A DNA stretch of 64,000 bases from Micromonospora lupini str. Lupac 08 (GTDB taxonomy: Bacteria; Actinomycetota; Actinomycetes; Mycobacteriales; Micromonosporaceae): positions 1,885,323 through 1,949,322 of the forward strand of contig NZ_HF570108.1 of NCBI RefSeq assembly GCF_000297395.2, read 5' to 3'. The position numbers and the translations under genes were made by a program. Shown one piece after another: positions 42,188 to 50,784 of the stretch. The notes beneath the pieces are model-generated. The model was given only the letters and a program-made list of their open reading frames with translations, was not told the origin of the DNA and did no database searches. Within the stretch, counting starts at the first letter, position 1. Every line of letters starts with the position of its first letter.

Positions 42188-43213
42188 ATGTCCCCACCCC
42201 GTCGTGCCCTCCTGCGTACCCTCGCGGCCGCCGTCGCGTTGACCCTGCTCACCGGCGCGGCCGGCTGCGGCGGCGACGCCGAGGCCGGGCAGACCACCGA
42301 GCTGCGCTACCAGGGCTCCGTCGGCCAGGTCACCCTCCCCGAACTCGCCGCCGACCTCGGCTACCTCGGCGACGTCCGGCTCACCTGGATCGGCAACGTC
42401 ACCGGCGGCCCGCAGGACATCCAGGCCACCGCCACCGGCCAGAGCGACTTCGGCGGCGCGTTCAACGGCGCGATCGTCAAACTCGCCGCCGCCAACGCCC
42501 CGATCACGGCCGTCGTCAGCTACTACGGCTCCGACGCGCAGACCTTCCAGGGCTACTACGTGCTCGACGGCAGCCCGATCCGCAGCCCTCGGGACCTGAT
42601 CGGCAGGAAGGTCGGCATGAACACCCTCGGCGCGCACGCCGAGGCGGTGCTCAAGACCTGGCTGGCGCGCGGCGGGCTCACCCCCGCCGAGATCAAGCAG
42701 GTCGAGCTGGTGGCCCTGCCGCCGGTCAACGCCGAGCAGTCGCTGCGGCAGAAGCAGATCGACGTCGCGGTGCTCGGCGGTGTCATCCGGGACAAGGCGA
42801 TCGCGGGCGGCGGCATCCGCACCATCGTCACCGACTACGAGCTGCTCGGCGCGTTCAGCGCCGGCACGTACGTCTTCCGCGACGACTTCATCAAGCGCAA
42901 CCCGGAGACCGTCAAGGCGTTCGTGACCGGGGTCGGCAAGGCCATCGAGTGGGCCCGCACGCAGCCCCGGGAGACCGTTGTCGCCCGGATGCGCGACATC
43001 ATCGCCAAGCGTGGCCGCAACGAGGACCCGTCGCTCGTCGCGTACTGGAAGAGCAGCGGCGTCGCCGGGCGCGGCGGGGTGATCGGCGAGCAGGAGTTCG
43101 GCACCTGGATCGACTGGCTCGCCGCCGAGGGCGAGCTGAAGGGCCAGCGTCCCAAGCCGTCCGACATCTTCACCAACCGGTTCAACCCCTTCGTGGACGG
43201 GGGCGACGCGTGA
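42188..43213 (+). CDS. Organosulfur ABC importer, substrate-binding lipoprotein
   Basis: A 341-residue SsuA/TauA/NrtA-like binding protein. The signal sequence ends in a lipobox (LLTGAAGC, Cys near residue 26). The mature part has the family blocks DIQATATGQSDFGGAFNGAI, LIGRKVGMNTLGAHAEAVLK and DVAVLGGVIRDKAI. It probably captures alkanesulfonates or a related organosulfur compound outside the membrane. It overlaps the ATPase gene by 4 bp and sits behind a cysteine-ending leader peptide, which supports the sulfur role. Confidence 0.9.
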   Translation: MSPPRRALLRTLAAAVALTLLTGAAGCGGDAEAGQTTELRYQGSVGQVTLPELAADLGYLGDVRLTWIGNVTGGPQDIQATATGQSDFGGAFNGAIVKLAAANAPITAVVSYYGSDAQTFQGYYVLDGSPIRSPRDLIGRKVGMNTLGAHAEAVLKTWLARGGLTPAEIKQVELVALPPVNAEQSLRQKQIDVAVLGGVIRDKAIAGGGIRTIVTDYELLGAFSAGTYVFRDDFIKRNPETVKAFVTGVGKAIEWARTQPRETVVARMRDIIAKRGRNEDPSLVAYWKSSGVAGRGGVIGEQEFGTWIDWLAAEGELKGQRPKPSDIFTNRFNPFVDGGDA

Positions 43214-44139
43214 GCACCGACAAGATCCTCTTCGACCGGGTGAGCAAATCCTTCCCGGTCCGCGCCACCCGGCGTGGGACCGCCGGCGCGGTCACCGCGC
43301 TGGACCAGGTGACCCTCGGGGTACGCCCCGGCGAGTTCCTCGTCGTCGTCGGCCCCAGCGGCTGCGGCAAGTCCACCCTGCTCGACCTGCTCGGCGGGCT
43401 CATCCCACCCACCGGCGGTCAGGTGCTCGTCGACGGCCGGCCGGTCACCGGCCCCGGCCTGGACCGGGGCATCGTCTTCCAGCAGTACGCGCTGCTGCCC
43501 TGGCGCACCGCCGCCGGCAACGTGGCGTTCGGGTTGGAGGCCAAGGGCGTGCCCCGCTCCGAACGCGCCGAGAAGATCGCGCACCACCTGGACCTGGTGG
43601 GCCTGAGCGGCTTCGCCGACCGCTACCCGCACGAGCTGTCCGGTGGCATGAAACAGCGGGTCGCCATCGCCCGCAGCCTCGCGTACGACCCGGACGTACT
43701 GCTCATGGACGAGCCGTTCGCCGCGCTGGACGCGCAGACCCGCGACTCGTTGCAGGACGAGCTGGTGCGGATCTGGGCCCGCACCGGCAAGACCATCGTG
43801 TTCATCACCCACGGCATCGACGAGGCCGTCCACCTCGGCCAGCGGGTGGCGGTGCTGACCTCCCGACCCGGCCGGGTCAAGCAGGTCATCGACATCGACC
43901 TCGGCGACCGGGACGCCGTCGAGGACGTCCGCTCCACCGACGCGTTCCGCCACCACCGACACCAGATCTGGACGCTGCTGCGCGACGAGGTACGCGCCGC
44001 CCAGGCCGCCGAAGGCGCTGCGGGCAGCCGCGCCGCCCACACCGGTGCGGCAGGTGGTCGTACTCCCGCCGTGGCCGGAGCCGACGCGCGGCGCGGGACG
44101 CCGACGGCGGCCGACCCCGAGGAGGCCCGCGTTGGTTGA
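43210..44139 (+). CDS. Organosulfur ABC importer, ATPase
   Basis: A 309-residue SsuB/TauB-type ATPase: Walker A GPSGCGKSTLLDLLGG, Q loop (GIVFQQYALLPWR), signature LSGGMKQRVAIARSLA, Walker B VLLMDEPFAALD and switch His in FITHGIDEAV. GTG at 43210 overlaps the binding-protein stop. The last 45 residues are an Ala/Gly/Arg/Pro-rich extension, longer than usual, probably disordered. Confidence 0.95.
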   Translation: MSTDKILFDRVSKSFPVRATRRGTAGAVTALDQVTLGVRPGEFLVVVGPSGCGKSTLLDLLGGLIPPTGGQVLVDGRPVTGPGLDRGIVFQQYALLPWRTAAGNVAFGLEAKGVPRSERAEKIAHHLDLVGLSGFADRYPHELSGGMKQRVAIARSLAYDPDVLLMDEPFAALDAQTRDSLQDELVRIWARTGKTIVFITHGIDEAVHLGQRVAVLTSRPGRVKQVIDIDLGDRDAVEDVRSTDAFRHHRHQIWTLLRDEVRAAQAAEGAAGSRAAHTGAAGGRTPAVAGADARRGTPTAADPEEARVG

Positions 44140-44998
44140 CATCGTCGAACGTCCCACCCGGCTGGCGGCGCCGACCGCCGTGCCCGACGCGGTGGCCGCG
44201 CCCGAGGCCCCCGGCCTGACCGGTCGGTTGCTCGGCCTCGGCGCGCGGGTGCTGCACCGCAGCGTCGCGATCGTCGCGCTGGCCGCGGTCTGGGAGGTCG
44301 CGCCCCGGCTCGGCCTGGTCGACCGGGTGTTCCTGCCGCCGCTGTCGGAGGTGCTGGTCGCCTGGTGGGAGCTGCTGCGCAGCGGGCAGCTCGCCGAACA
44401 CGTCGGCGCGAGCCTGACCCGGTCGCTGGCCGGGCTGGGCCTGGCCGTGCTCACCGCGATCCCGCTCGGGCTGCTGATCGGCTGGTACCGGCCGCTCGCG
44501 GAGCTGCTCAGCCCGCTGCTGGAGGTGTTCCGCAACACCGCCGCGCTGGCCCTGCTGCCGGTGTTCGTGCTCATCCTCGGCCTGGGCGAGACCTCCAAGA
44601 TCGCCCTCGTGCTGTACGCGTGCTCCTGGCCGATCCTGCTCAACACCATCGCCGGCGTGAAGGGCGTCGACCCGCTGCTGATCCGCTCGGCGCGCTCGAT
44701 GGGGCTCAACCACCTGCGGCTGTTCCAGAAGGTGATCCTGCCGGCGGCGGTGCCGACCATCTTCACAGGCGTCCGGCTGGCCGGGGCGTACTCGATCCTG
44801 GTGCTCGTCGCGGCCGAGATGGTCGGCGCGAAGGCCGGGCTCGGCTACCTCGTCAACTACGCGCAGTACAACTTCGCGATCCCCGACATGTACTCCGGGA
44901 TCATCACGATCTCCGCCATCGGCCTGGTCGTCAACCAGCTCCTCGTCGCCCTCGAACGCCGCTTCTCCACCTGGCGCGTCGACGTCTCCGCCGGATAG
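44132..44998 (+). CDS. Organosulfur ABC importer, permease
   Basis: A 288-residue SsuC/TauC-type membrane permease with six or so helices and the EAA-like loop GVKGVDPLLIRSARSMGLN. I chose TTG 44132 because GAGGAGG lies 6 bp upstream and the frame then overlaps the ATPase stop by 8 bp. It completes an importer whose other parts precede it. Confidence 0.92.
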   Translation: MVDIVERPTRLAAPTAVPDAVAAPEAPGLTGRLLGLGARVLHRSVAIVALAAVWEVAPRLGLVDRVFLPPLSEVLVAWWELLRSGQLAEHVGASLTRSLAGLGLAVLTAIPLGLLIGWYRPLAELLSPLLEVFRNTAALALLPVFVLILGLGETSKIALVLYACSWPILLNTIAGVKGVDPLLIRSARSMGLNHLRLFQKVILPAAVPTIFTGVRLAGAYSILVLVAAEMVGAKAGLGYLVNYAQYNFAIPDMYSGIITISAIGLVVNQLLVALERRFSTWRVDVSAG

Positions 44999-45009
44999 GA
45001 CAGAAACCC

Positions 45010-46344
45010 ATGACCCGCACCCTGCACCTCAACGCGTTCCTGATGGGCGTCGGCCACCACGAGGCCGCCTGGCGGCACCCCCGCACCGACCCGCGTCGGG
45101 TCACCGACGTTCGGCACTTCCAGGAGTTGGCCCGCATCGCCGAGCGCGGCACCCTCGACTCGCTGTTCCTCGCCGACGGCCTCTCGGTCGGGCCGAACCC
45201 CCGGCACAACATCCAGGCCGTCTTCGAGCCGCTGACCCTGCTGGCCTCGCTGGCCGCCGTGACCGAGCACATCGGTCTCATCGCGACCGTCTCCACCACC
45301 TACAACGAGCCGTTCCACGTCGCCCGCAAGTTCGCCTCCCTGGACCATCTCAGCGGTGGTCGGGCCGGCTGGAACATCGTCACCTCCGCCCAGGAACGGG
45401 AGGCGGTCAACTTCAACCGGGACAGCCACCCCGCGCACGCCGACCGGTACCGGCGGGCCGCCGAGTTCGTCGACGTGGCGATCAAGCTCTGGGACAGCTG
45501 GGAGGACGACGCGCTGGTCTTCGACACCTCCGGCGGGGTGTTCGCCGACACCGACCGGGTGCACGAGGTGGCGCACCGCGGGCCGGAGTTCCAGGTCCGC
45601 GGCCCGCTCAACATCCCGCGGCCGCCGCAGGGCCGGCCGCTGCTCGTGCAGGCCGGCTCGTCACCGGCCGGGATCGCCTTCGCGGCCCGGTACGCCGAGG
45701 CCGTCTTCACCGCCCAGCAGACCCTCGCCGACGGGCAGGGCTTCTACGCCGAGCTGCGCCGGCAGGTCGTCGCCGCCGGCCGGGACCCCGACCTGGTGAA
45801 GGTCCTGCCCGGCATCGCCCCGGTGCTCGGCGGCACCGAGGCCGAGGCGCGGGCGCTCGCCGCCGAGCTGGAGGAGCTGATCGTCCCCGACTACGCCCTC
45901 GCCCAGCTCTCCGGGATGCTCGGCATCGACCTCACCGGCCTGCCGCTGGACGGGCCGCTGCCCGACCTGCCGGACGCCGGCAGCATGCAGGCCCACCAGA
46001 GCCGCTACCAGCTCGTCACCGACCTGGCCCGTCGGGAACGGCTCACCGTCCGGCAGCTCATCGGTCGGCTCGGCGCCGGTCGGGGCCACCGCGTGGTCGC
46101 CGGCACCCCGGAGCAGATCGCCGACCAGATCGAGCTGTGGTTCACCCAGGGCGCGGCCGACGGTTTCAACATCATGCCGCCGCACCTGCCCGGCGGGCTC
46201 GCGGACTTCGTCGACCACGTGGTGCCCGTGCTCCGCGCGCGGGGGCTGTTCCGCACCGAGTACACCGGCGCGACCCTGCGCGAGCACTACGGCCTGCCCC
46301 GACCGGCTAGCTCGTACGCCGCGCCGGCCCTGGTGCCGGCGTGA
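45010..46344 (+). CDS. FMNH2-dependent monooxygenase, NtaA/DmoA-SnaA family
   Basis: A 444-residue luciferase-like flavin monooxygenase of the nitrilotriacetate / dimethylsulfide monooxygenase group (TLHLNAFLMGVGHHEAAWRH, GRAGWNIVTSAQEREAVNF, AEAVFTAQQT, DGFNIMPPHLPGGLADF). It uses reduced FMN from a partner reductase to oxidise, and often split, organosulfur or amine compounds. The reductase is encoded next, overlapping by 4 bp. With the importer and cysteine leader, desulfurisation of an organosulfur compound is the likely job; the substrate is unknown. Confidence 0.92.
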   Translation: MTRTLHLNAFLMGVGHHEAAWRHPRTDPRRVTDVRHFQELARIAERGTLDSLFLADGLSVGPNPRHNIQAVFEPLTLLASLAAVTEHIGLIATVSTTYNEPFHVARKFASLDHLSGGRAGWNIVTSAQEREAVNFNRDSHPAHADRYRRAAEFVDVAIKLWDSWEDDALVFDTSGGVFADTDRVHEVAHRGPEFQVRGPLNIPRPPQGRPLLVQAGSSPAGIAFAARYAEAVFTAQQTLADGQGFYAELRRQVVAAGRDPDLVKVLPGIAPVLGGTEAEARALAAELEELIVPDYALAQLSGMLGIDLTGLPLDGPLPDLPDAGSMQAHQSRYQLVTDLARRERLTVRQLIGRLGAGRGHRVVAGTPEQIADQIELWFTQGAADGFNIMPPHLPGGLADFVDHVVPVLRARGLFRTEYTGATLREHYGLPRPASSYAAPALVPA

Positions 46345-46901
46345 CCACCGTGGAGCGTCCGGTCACGGACGCCGCCGAGCTGCGACCGGTGGACCGGAAC
46401 CTGTTCCGCTCGTTGCTGCGCCGACAGGCCACGAGCGTCACAGTGGTCACCGCGGTGGCCCGCGCCACCGATCCGGCCTGCCTGGGCGGGATCGGCGCAC
46501 CGATCCGGGCCGGGTTCACCGCCACCTCGTTCACCTCGGTCTCGCTGGACCCGCCGCTCGTCTCGTTCTGCCTCGGCGTGGCGTCGTCGAGCTGGCCGGT
46601 GCTGGCCCGTGCCGAGCACGTCGCCGTCCACCTGCTCGCCGCGGAGCAGCGGGAGGCCGCGACGGTCTTCGCCACCAGTGGCATCGACCGGTTCGCCGCG
46701 TACCCGGACTGGACACCCGGCCCGTTCGGGGTGCCGCTGCTGACCGGGGTGCTGGCCCGGCTGCTCTGCCGGGTGGTGCACCGCGTCCCGGCCGGCGACC
46801 ACACGCTGGTGATCGCCGAACCGCTCGCCCTGAGCGACGGCGGCGACGGCCGGCCGCTTGTGCACCACCAGGGCGGCTACACCACGGCGGCGCCGGCATG
46901 A
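46341..46901 (+). CDS. Flavin reductase
   Basis: A 186-residue flavin reductase-like split-barrel protein (FRSLLRRQATSVTVVTAVAR, GFTATSFTSVSLDPPLVSFC). It should supply reduced FMN to the monooxygenase encoded just upstream. GTG at 46341 overlaps the previous stop (GTGA) and its own stop overlaps the nitroreductase start, giving a tightly coupled set. Confidence 0.93.
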   Translation: MTTVERPVTDAAELRPVDRNLFRSLLRRQATSVTVVTAVARATDPACLGGIGAPIRAGFTATSFTSVSLDPPLVSFCLGVASSSWPVLARAEHVAVHLLAAEQREAATVFATSGIDRFAAYPDWTPGPFGVPLLTGVLARLLCRVVHRVPAGDHTLVIAEPLALSDGGDGRPLVHHQGGYTTAAPA

Positions 46902-47509
46902 CCGCGCCCGCGGCGGCCGACCTGTTCGCGTTGGACCGGGCCGCCCAGGACCTGCTGTTCCGGGCGGCCCGCACGGCCAACACGTTCACCGACGAGCCGG
47001 TCACCGACGCCCAGGTCGCGGCCATCCACGACCTCATCCGGTACGGACCGACGGCCTACAACGGCCAGCCGCTGCGGGTGCTGCTGCTGCGCTCGCCGGA
47101 GTCGCGGGCGCGGCTGCTGCCGTACGTGTCGTCGAGCAACCGGGCGAAGACGGCAAGCGCGCCGCTGGTGGCGGTGCTCGCCGCCGACGTGGACTTCCAC
47201 GAGCGACTGCCCGAGCTGTACCCGCACCGCCCGCAGGCCCGCGACTGGCTCGCCGACCGTGCGGCGCGCGCCGAGCAGGCCCGCTTCAACGCGACCCTGC
47301 AGATCGGCTACCTGCTGGTGGGCGTACGCGCCGCGGGGCTGGCCGCCGGACCGATGGCCGGGTTCGACGCCGCCGGGGTGACCCGGGAGTTCTTTCCCGA
47401 CGGGCGGCACGAGGCGCTGCTGCTGATGAGCGTGGGCCACCCCGGCCCGGACGCCTGGCGCGAGCGGCTGCCCCGCCTGCCCACGGCCGACGTCATCCAC
47501 ACCCTGTGA
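46898..47509 (+). CDS. Nitroreductase-family protein, RutE-like
   Basis: A 203-residue FMN-dependent nitroreductase-fold protein, near malonic semialdehyde reductase RutE by its blocks RTANTFTDEPVTDAQVAAIH, YGPTAYNGQPLRVLLL and FNATLQIGYLLVGVRAAGLA. It could reduce an aldehyde or other product released by the monooxygenase. Last rightward gene of the operon, ending 7 bp before the convergent Rrf2 gene. Confidence 0.9.
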   Translation: MTAPAAADLFALDRAAQDLLFRAARTANTFTDEPVTDAQVAAIHDLIRYGPTAYNGQPLRVLLLRSPESRARLLPYVSSSNRAKTASAPLVAVLAADVDFHERLPELYPHRPQARDWLADRAARAEQARFNATLQIGYLLVGVRAAGLAAGPMAGFDAAGVTREFFPDGRHEALLLMSVGHPGPDAWRERLPRLPTADVIHTL

Positions 47510-47515
47510 CCAGGG

Positions 47516-47971
47516 TCAGCGGGGTTCCCACGCGTCGGGCAGGGCGGTGAGTTTGCGCACGTGCGCGGGCAACCGCCCGCTGACGATCTCGGCGAGGCTC
47601 ACCTCGTCGACCACCCGCCGGACGGCGGCGCGTACCGCCACCCACAGGCCGGGCAGGTTCTCCGCCGCGCCCTCGTAGCGGGTCTCCTCCGGGCGCAGGC
47701 CGCGTACGCCCGCGAGGGGGCCCTCCACCGCGCGCAGCACCGCGCCGACGGTCACCTCGCGGGGCGGACGGGCGAGGGTGTAGCCACCCTCGGCGCCGCG
47801 TTGGGCGCGCACGATGCCGGCCCGGCGCAGATCGGCCAGGACCGCCTCCAGGAACTTGCGGGGCATGTCCTGCTCGGCGGCGATGGCCTGGGTGGACAAC
47901 AGCGAGGGGTACGCGGTCGCGAGGCTCAGCGCCGCCCGTACCGCGTAGTCGCCGCGCGCGGAGATCTGCAC
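47516..47971 (-). CDS. Rrf2-family regulator without cysteines (CymR-like)
   Basis: A 151-residue Rrf2 winged-helix protein: MQISARGDYAVRAALSLA, DMPRKFLEAVLADLRRAGIV and RGAEGGYTLARPPREVTVGA. There is no cysteine in the chain, so it cannot hold the Fe-S cluster of IscR/NsrR; this fits CymR-type regulators of cysteine metabolism. It is convergent with the organosulfur operon and is the obvious candidate controller. GTG 47971 follows GGCGGGG. Confidence 0.9.
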   Translation of the reverse strand: MQISARGDYAVRAALSLATAYPSLLSTQAIAAEQDMPRKFLEAVLADLRRAGIVRAQRGAEGGYTLARPPREVTVGAVLRAVEGPLAGVRGLRPEETRYEGAAENLPGLWVAVRAAVRRVVDEVSLAEIVSGRLPAHVRKLTALPDAWEPR

Positions 47972-47978
47972 CCCGCCA

Positions 47979-48971
47979 TCATGCCCGCCCGGCCCCGCCG
48001 CCCGGCCCGGTGGGCGTCCCGGACCGCGTGGCGTGACCGCCGTTGGCCGGTTCGACGGCCGTGCCGGTGCGGAACCGCCCGCCGTTGGCGCCCGTCGGCT
48101 CGACCGCGGGTCGGGGTCGGACCACCCGGCCGGCGACCGGCTGATCGCGGGTGGCGCGGAACGCGCCCGGGCTGACCCCGATCTCGCGGGTGAAGAACCG
48201 GCCGAAGTTGGTGGGCTCGGAGAAGCCGAGCTGACGGCCGATCTGCGCGATCGGTTCGTCGCTCGCCGCGAGCAGCCGGGCTGCCTGCAACGCGACCCGC
48301 TCGTCGATCACCTGTTTGGCACTGCGACCGGTGATGGCCAGGCAGGCCCGGGTCAGAGTGCGTACCGAGCAGCCGAGCGCGGCGGCATAGTCCTCGACCC
48401 GCCGGGTCACCTGGTAGCCGTGCTCCACCTCCCGGCAGAACCGCTGGAACGTCTCGACCTCCGGCCGGTGCCCGGACCGCGCCACACCGGGCAGCGCCAG
48501 TCGCAGCAGCAGCACGGCGAGTTGGTGGCGCAGCAGCGCACGACCGGCGGGGCCGTCGCCGTGCCGCTGGCAGTCCACCGCCAACTGGCTCACCTCGTTG
48601 ATCACCGCGTCCTCGTCCTCGCCGGCCAACTGCCGCCAGGTCTGCGGGGCGTCCGGGTCGACGGCCAGGCCGTCCAGCGCCTCGGCGGTCCAGCCGACCA
48701 CCGTCGCGTCGAACTGCGGGCCGGCGCAGCGCAGCACCTGACCGGCGCGGATCCGCAGCAACGTGCCGGGCCGGCACGGCAGCAGGTGGAAATCCAGCTC
48801 GGCGTCGCCGTGACCCCGGGTGGTGAGGATCAACAGCTCCCGCTCGACGAACACCGGCCGCCGCCAGCCGGGGTCGCCGGCCAGGTCGGCCAGCGCGAAC
48901 GTGGAAATCTCGTCGGGTACGGGTGACGCCGTTCCGATCGATGGCGCGGGGGAGGGATCGGTGGAGACCAT
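47979..48971 (-). CDS. AraC-family transcription regulator
   Basis: A 330-residue regulator with an N-terminal cupin-like sensing domain (LLILTTRGHGDAELDFHLLP, GTLLRIRAGQVLRC) and a C-terminal double helix-turn-helix (CSVRTLTRACLAITGRSAKQ, IAQIGRQLGFSEPTNFGRFF). A 50-residue Arg/Gly/Pro tail follows. ATG at 48971 is 8 bp after a -10-like TACCGT. It lies 7 bp upstream of the Rrf2 gene on the same strand. Effector unknown. Confidence 0.93.
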   Translation of the reverse strand: MVSTDPSPAPSIGTASPVPDEISTFALADLAGDPGWRRPVFVERELLILTTRGHGDAELDFHLLPCRPGTLLRIRAGQVLRCAGPQFDATVVGWTAEALDGLAVDPDAPQTWRQLAGEDEDAVINEVSQLAVDCQRHGDGPAGRALLRHQLAVLLLRLALPGVARSGHRPEVETFQRFCREVEHGYQVTRRVEDYAAALGCSVRTLTRACLAITGRSAKQVIDERVALQAARLLAASDEPIAQIGRQLGFSEPTNFGRFFTREIGVSPGAFRATRDQPVAGRVVRPRPAVEPTGANGGRFRTGTAVEPANGGHATRSGTPTGPGGGAGRA

Positions 48972-49161
48972 CGTCTGCGACGGTAGCCCGAACCGCAGGT
49001 CACCGCATCCCGATCTCCGTACGCGGCGGCGCCGAGGCTTGTCGCGGTCCCCGCGGCCGGGCTACGTTACCCGGCGGTAGCGCTGTGCGGTCCGTGGCCC
49101 GCGTGGCGTCCGCCGTCCGCCCGACCGCCCGGCGGACCCGCCGACACGCGATGGGATGGGC

Positions 49162-49938
49162 ATGACGCAGCTGTTCTCGGTCGAAGGCAAGACGGTCCTG
49201 GTCACCGGTGGGTCGCGGGGGATCGGGCTGATGATCGCCCAGGGCTTCGTCCGGGCCGGCGCCCGCGTGATCATCTCGTCCCGCAAGGCGGACGTCTGCG
49301 AGACCGTCGCCAAGGAACTCTCCGCCGAGGGCCACTGCGAGGCGATCCCCGCCGACCTGGGCGCCGACGCGGGCGCCGAGTCGCTGGCCGCCGCCGTCCG
49401 CGAGCGCGTCGAGCGCCTCGACGTGCTTGTCAACAACGCCGGCGCCACCTGGGGCGCGCCGCTGGAGAGCTACCCGGAGGCCGCGTTCGACAAGCTCTGG
49501 GCGGTAAACGTCAAAGCCGTCTTCCGGCTCACCACCGCGCTGCTGCCGGCGCTGCGCGCCGCCGCCAGCGCCGACGACCCCGCCCGCGTGATCAACATCG
49601 GGTCCATCGACGGCATCCGCGTGCCGTTCATGGAGGTGTACGCCTACACGGCCACCAAGGCGGCCGTGCACATGCTCACCCGCAGCCTCGCCCACCAACT
49701 GGCCGGCGAGCAGATCACCGTCAACGCGATCGCGCCCGGCCCGTTCGAGAGCAAGATGATGGCGTTCGCCCTGAACGACCCGGCGAGCCGGACCGCCATC
49801 GAGCAGCAGGTGCCGCTGGGCCGCATCGGTCGCCCGGAGGACATGGCCGGGACCGCCATCTACCTCTCCTCGCGGGCCGGCGCGTACCTCACCGGCGCGG
49901 TCATCCCCGTCGACGGCGGCATCACCACCCACGGCTGA
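49162..49938 (+). CDS. Short-chain dehydrogenase/reductase, RhlG/FabG-like
   Basis: A 258-residue classical SDR: cofactor motif TGGSRGIGLMIAQG with Arg/Lys in SSRKAD suggesting NADP(H), NNAG in VNNAGATWG, catalytic Ser in NIGSIDG and Tyr-x-x-x-Lys in YAYTATKA. It probably reduces a beta-keto acyl or similar ketone. Two ATGs (49156 and 49162) are in frame; the second has GGGATGGG just upstream. Stands alone between an AraC regulator and the SsgA-like gene. Confidence 0.92.
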   Translation: MTQLFSVEGKTVLVTGGSRGIGLMIAQGFVRAGARVIISSRKADVCETVAKELSAEGHCEAIPADLGADAGAESLAAAVRERVERLDVLVNNAGATWGAPLESYPEAAFDKLWAVNVKAVFRLTTALLPALRAAASADDPARVINIGSIDGIRVPFMEVYAYTATKAAVHMLTRSLAHQLAGEQITVNAIAPGPFESKMMAFALNDPASRTAIEQQVPLGRIGRPEDMAGTAIYLSSRAGAYLTGAVIPVDGGITTHG

Positions 49939-50011
49939 GCACCTGTCGGCCACGGCCGGGCGGCGCCTCCGCCCGACCCGGGTCGGGCTGCCCGCGTACT
50001 CCCGGGTATGC

Positions 50012-50048
50012 CGGGGCCGCGCGGACTCGGCAGATCCGCGCGGCCCCG
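50012..50048. terminator. Hairpin between SDR and SsgA-like genes
   Basis: A 14-bp perfect stem (CGGGGCCGCGCGGA and complement) with a 9-base loop lies between the convergent genes at 49938 and 50080. Confidence 0.85.
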
Positions 50049-50079
50049 TCTGGCCGGTTCTTGCCCGTTCGGGCGGTGC

Positions 50080-50511
50080 TCAGCGACCGGCGAGCAGCCG
50101 GTTCACCGCCGTGTCGACGTCCAGGTGCTCGGCCTCGCGGCCGCGCGGGACGACGACGTACGTCCGTCGAAGGAAACGCACCAGGACGCTGCGCGGCACC
50201 TCGAAGAGGGCGTTGCCGTCCGGTGACGAGAGGGCCAGCGCGACGAAATCGCCGCGCGGTGTGGCCCAGGGCCAGACCCGCACATCGCCGATTCCGGCCG
50301 GTTCGTCCAGGCCAGTGACCAGAAGTTCGCGAGCGAACGACCAGCTCACCGCCTCGCCCCCTGCCGATTCGGCATGGAACAGGACATGGACCGCGTACGG
50401 GTCAGCAGGGTCGTAACGCAGACTGGCACGCACCGGCAAGGCGGTGGCGTCAGGTGCGACGAGCCTTAGCGACGTCTCGACCTCTACGGTCGTCGGTCGG
50501 ATGACACTCAT
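50080..50511 (-). CDS. SsgA-family sporulation and cell-division protein
   Basis: A 143-residue SsgA-like protein: LPVRASLRYDPADPYAVHVL, SWSFARELLVTGLDEPAGIG, DVRVWPW and LVRFLRRTYVVVPRG. SsgA-like proteins guide FtsZ placement and septum formation during sporulation in actinomycetes; length and layout fit SsgB, but the exact subtype is uncertain. The ATG at 50511 has GGGGGGAG upstream. Its presence supports a sporulating actinomycete. Confidence 0.93.
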   Translation of the reverse strand: MSVIRPTTVEVETSLRLVAPDATALPVRASLRYDPADPYAVHVLFHAESAGGEAVSWSFARELLVTGLDEPAGIGDVRVWPWATPRGDFVALALSSPDGNALFEVPRSVLVRFLRRTYVVVPRGREAEHLDVDTAVNRLLAGR

Positions 50512-50784
50512 GGACGTTCTCCCCCCGGCACCGCTGCGGAACGCGCGTGTCCCGCTTTTCCCATACTCAGGTGCTACTCCTGGCTACGCTCCGCCATACG
50601 CTGACTTCACCCAGTGGTGGGAAGGGGGACGGAAAGGCCGCGTGAATGTGAGCATTCATGTAGGATTTCCGGTTCTGCCCAGTGCGTGATTCCGCCCGGC
50701 GTCGGGTGGCTCAGTCGTCGACTTACTCCGGTAACGTCCAGTCGGCCGTTGCAGTGACGGGCCCGAGCGACACTGGGGGGTGAA
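50512..50784. promoter_or_regulatory. Divergent promoter region with TGAATG palindrome
   Basis: A 273-bp region between the divergent SsgA-like and TIGR02611-like genes. It is less GC-rich than average and contains a perfect 16-bp palindrome TGAATG-TGAG-CATTCA at 50643-50658, followed 3 bp later by TAGGAT that could be a -10. No sequence matching a known developmental regulator site was recognised. Confidence 0.45.
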
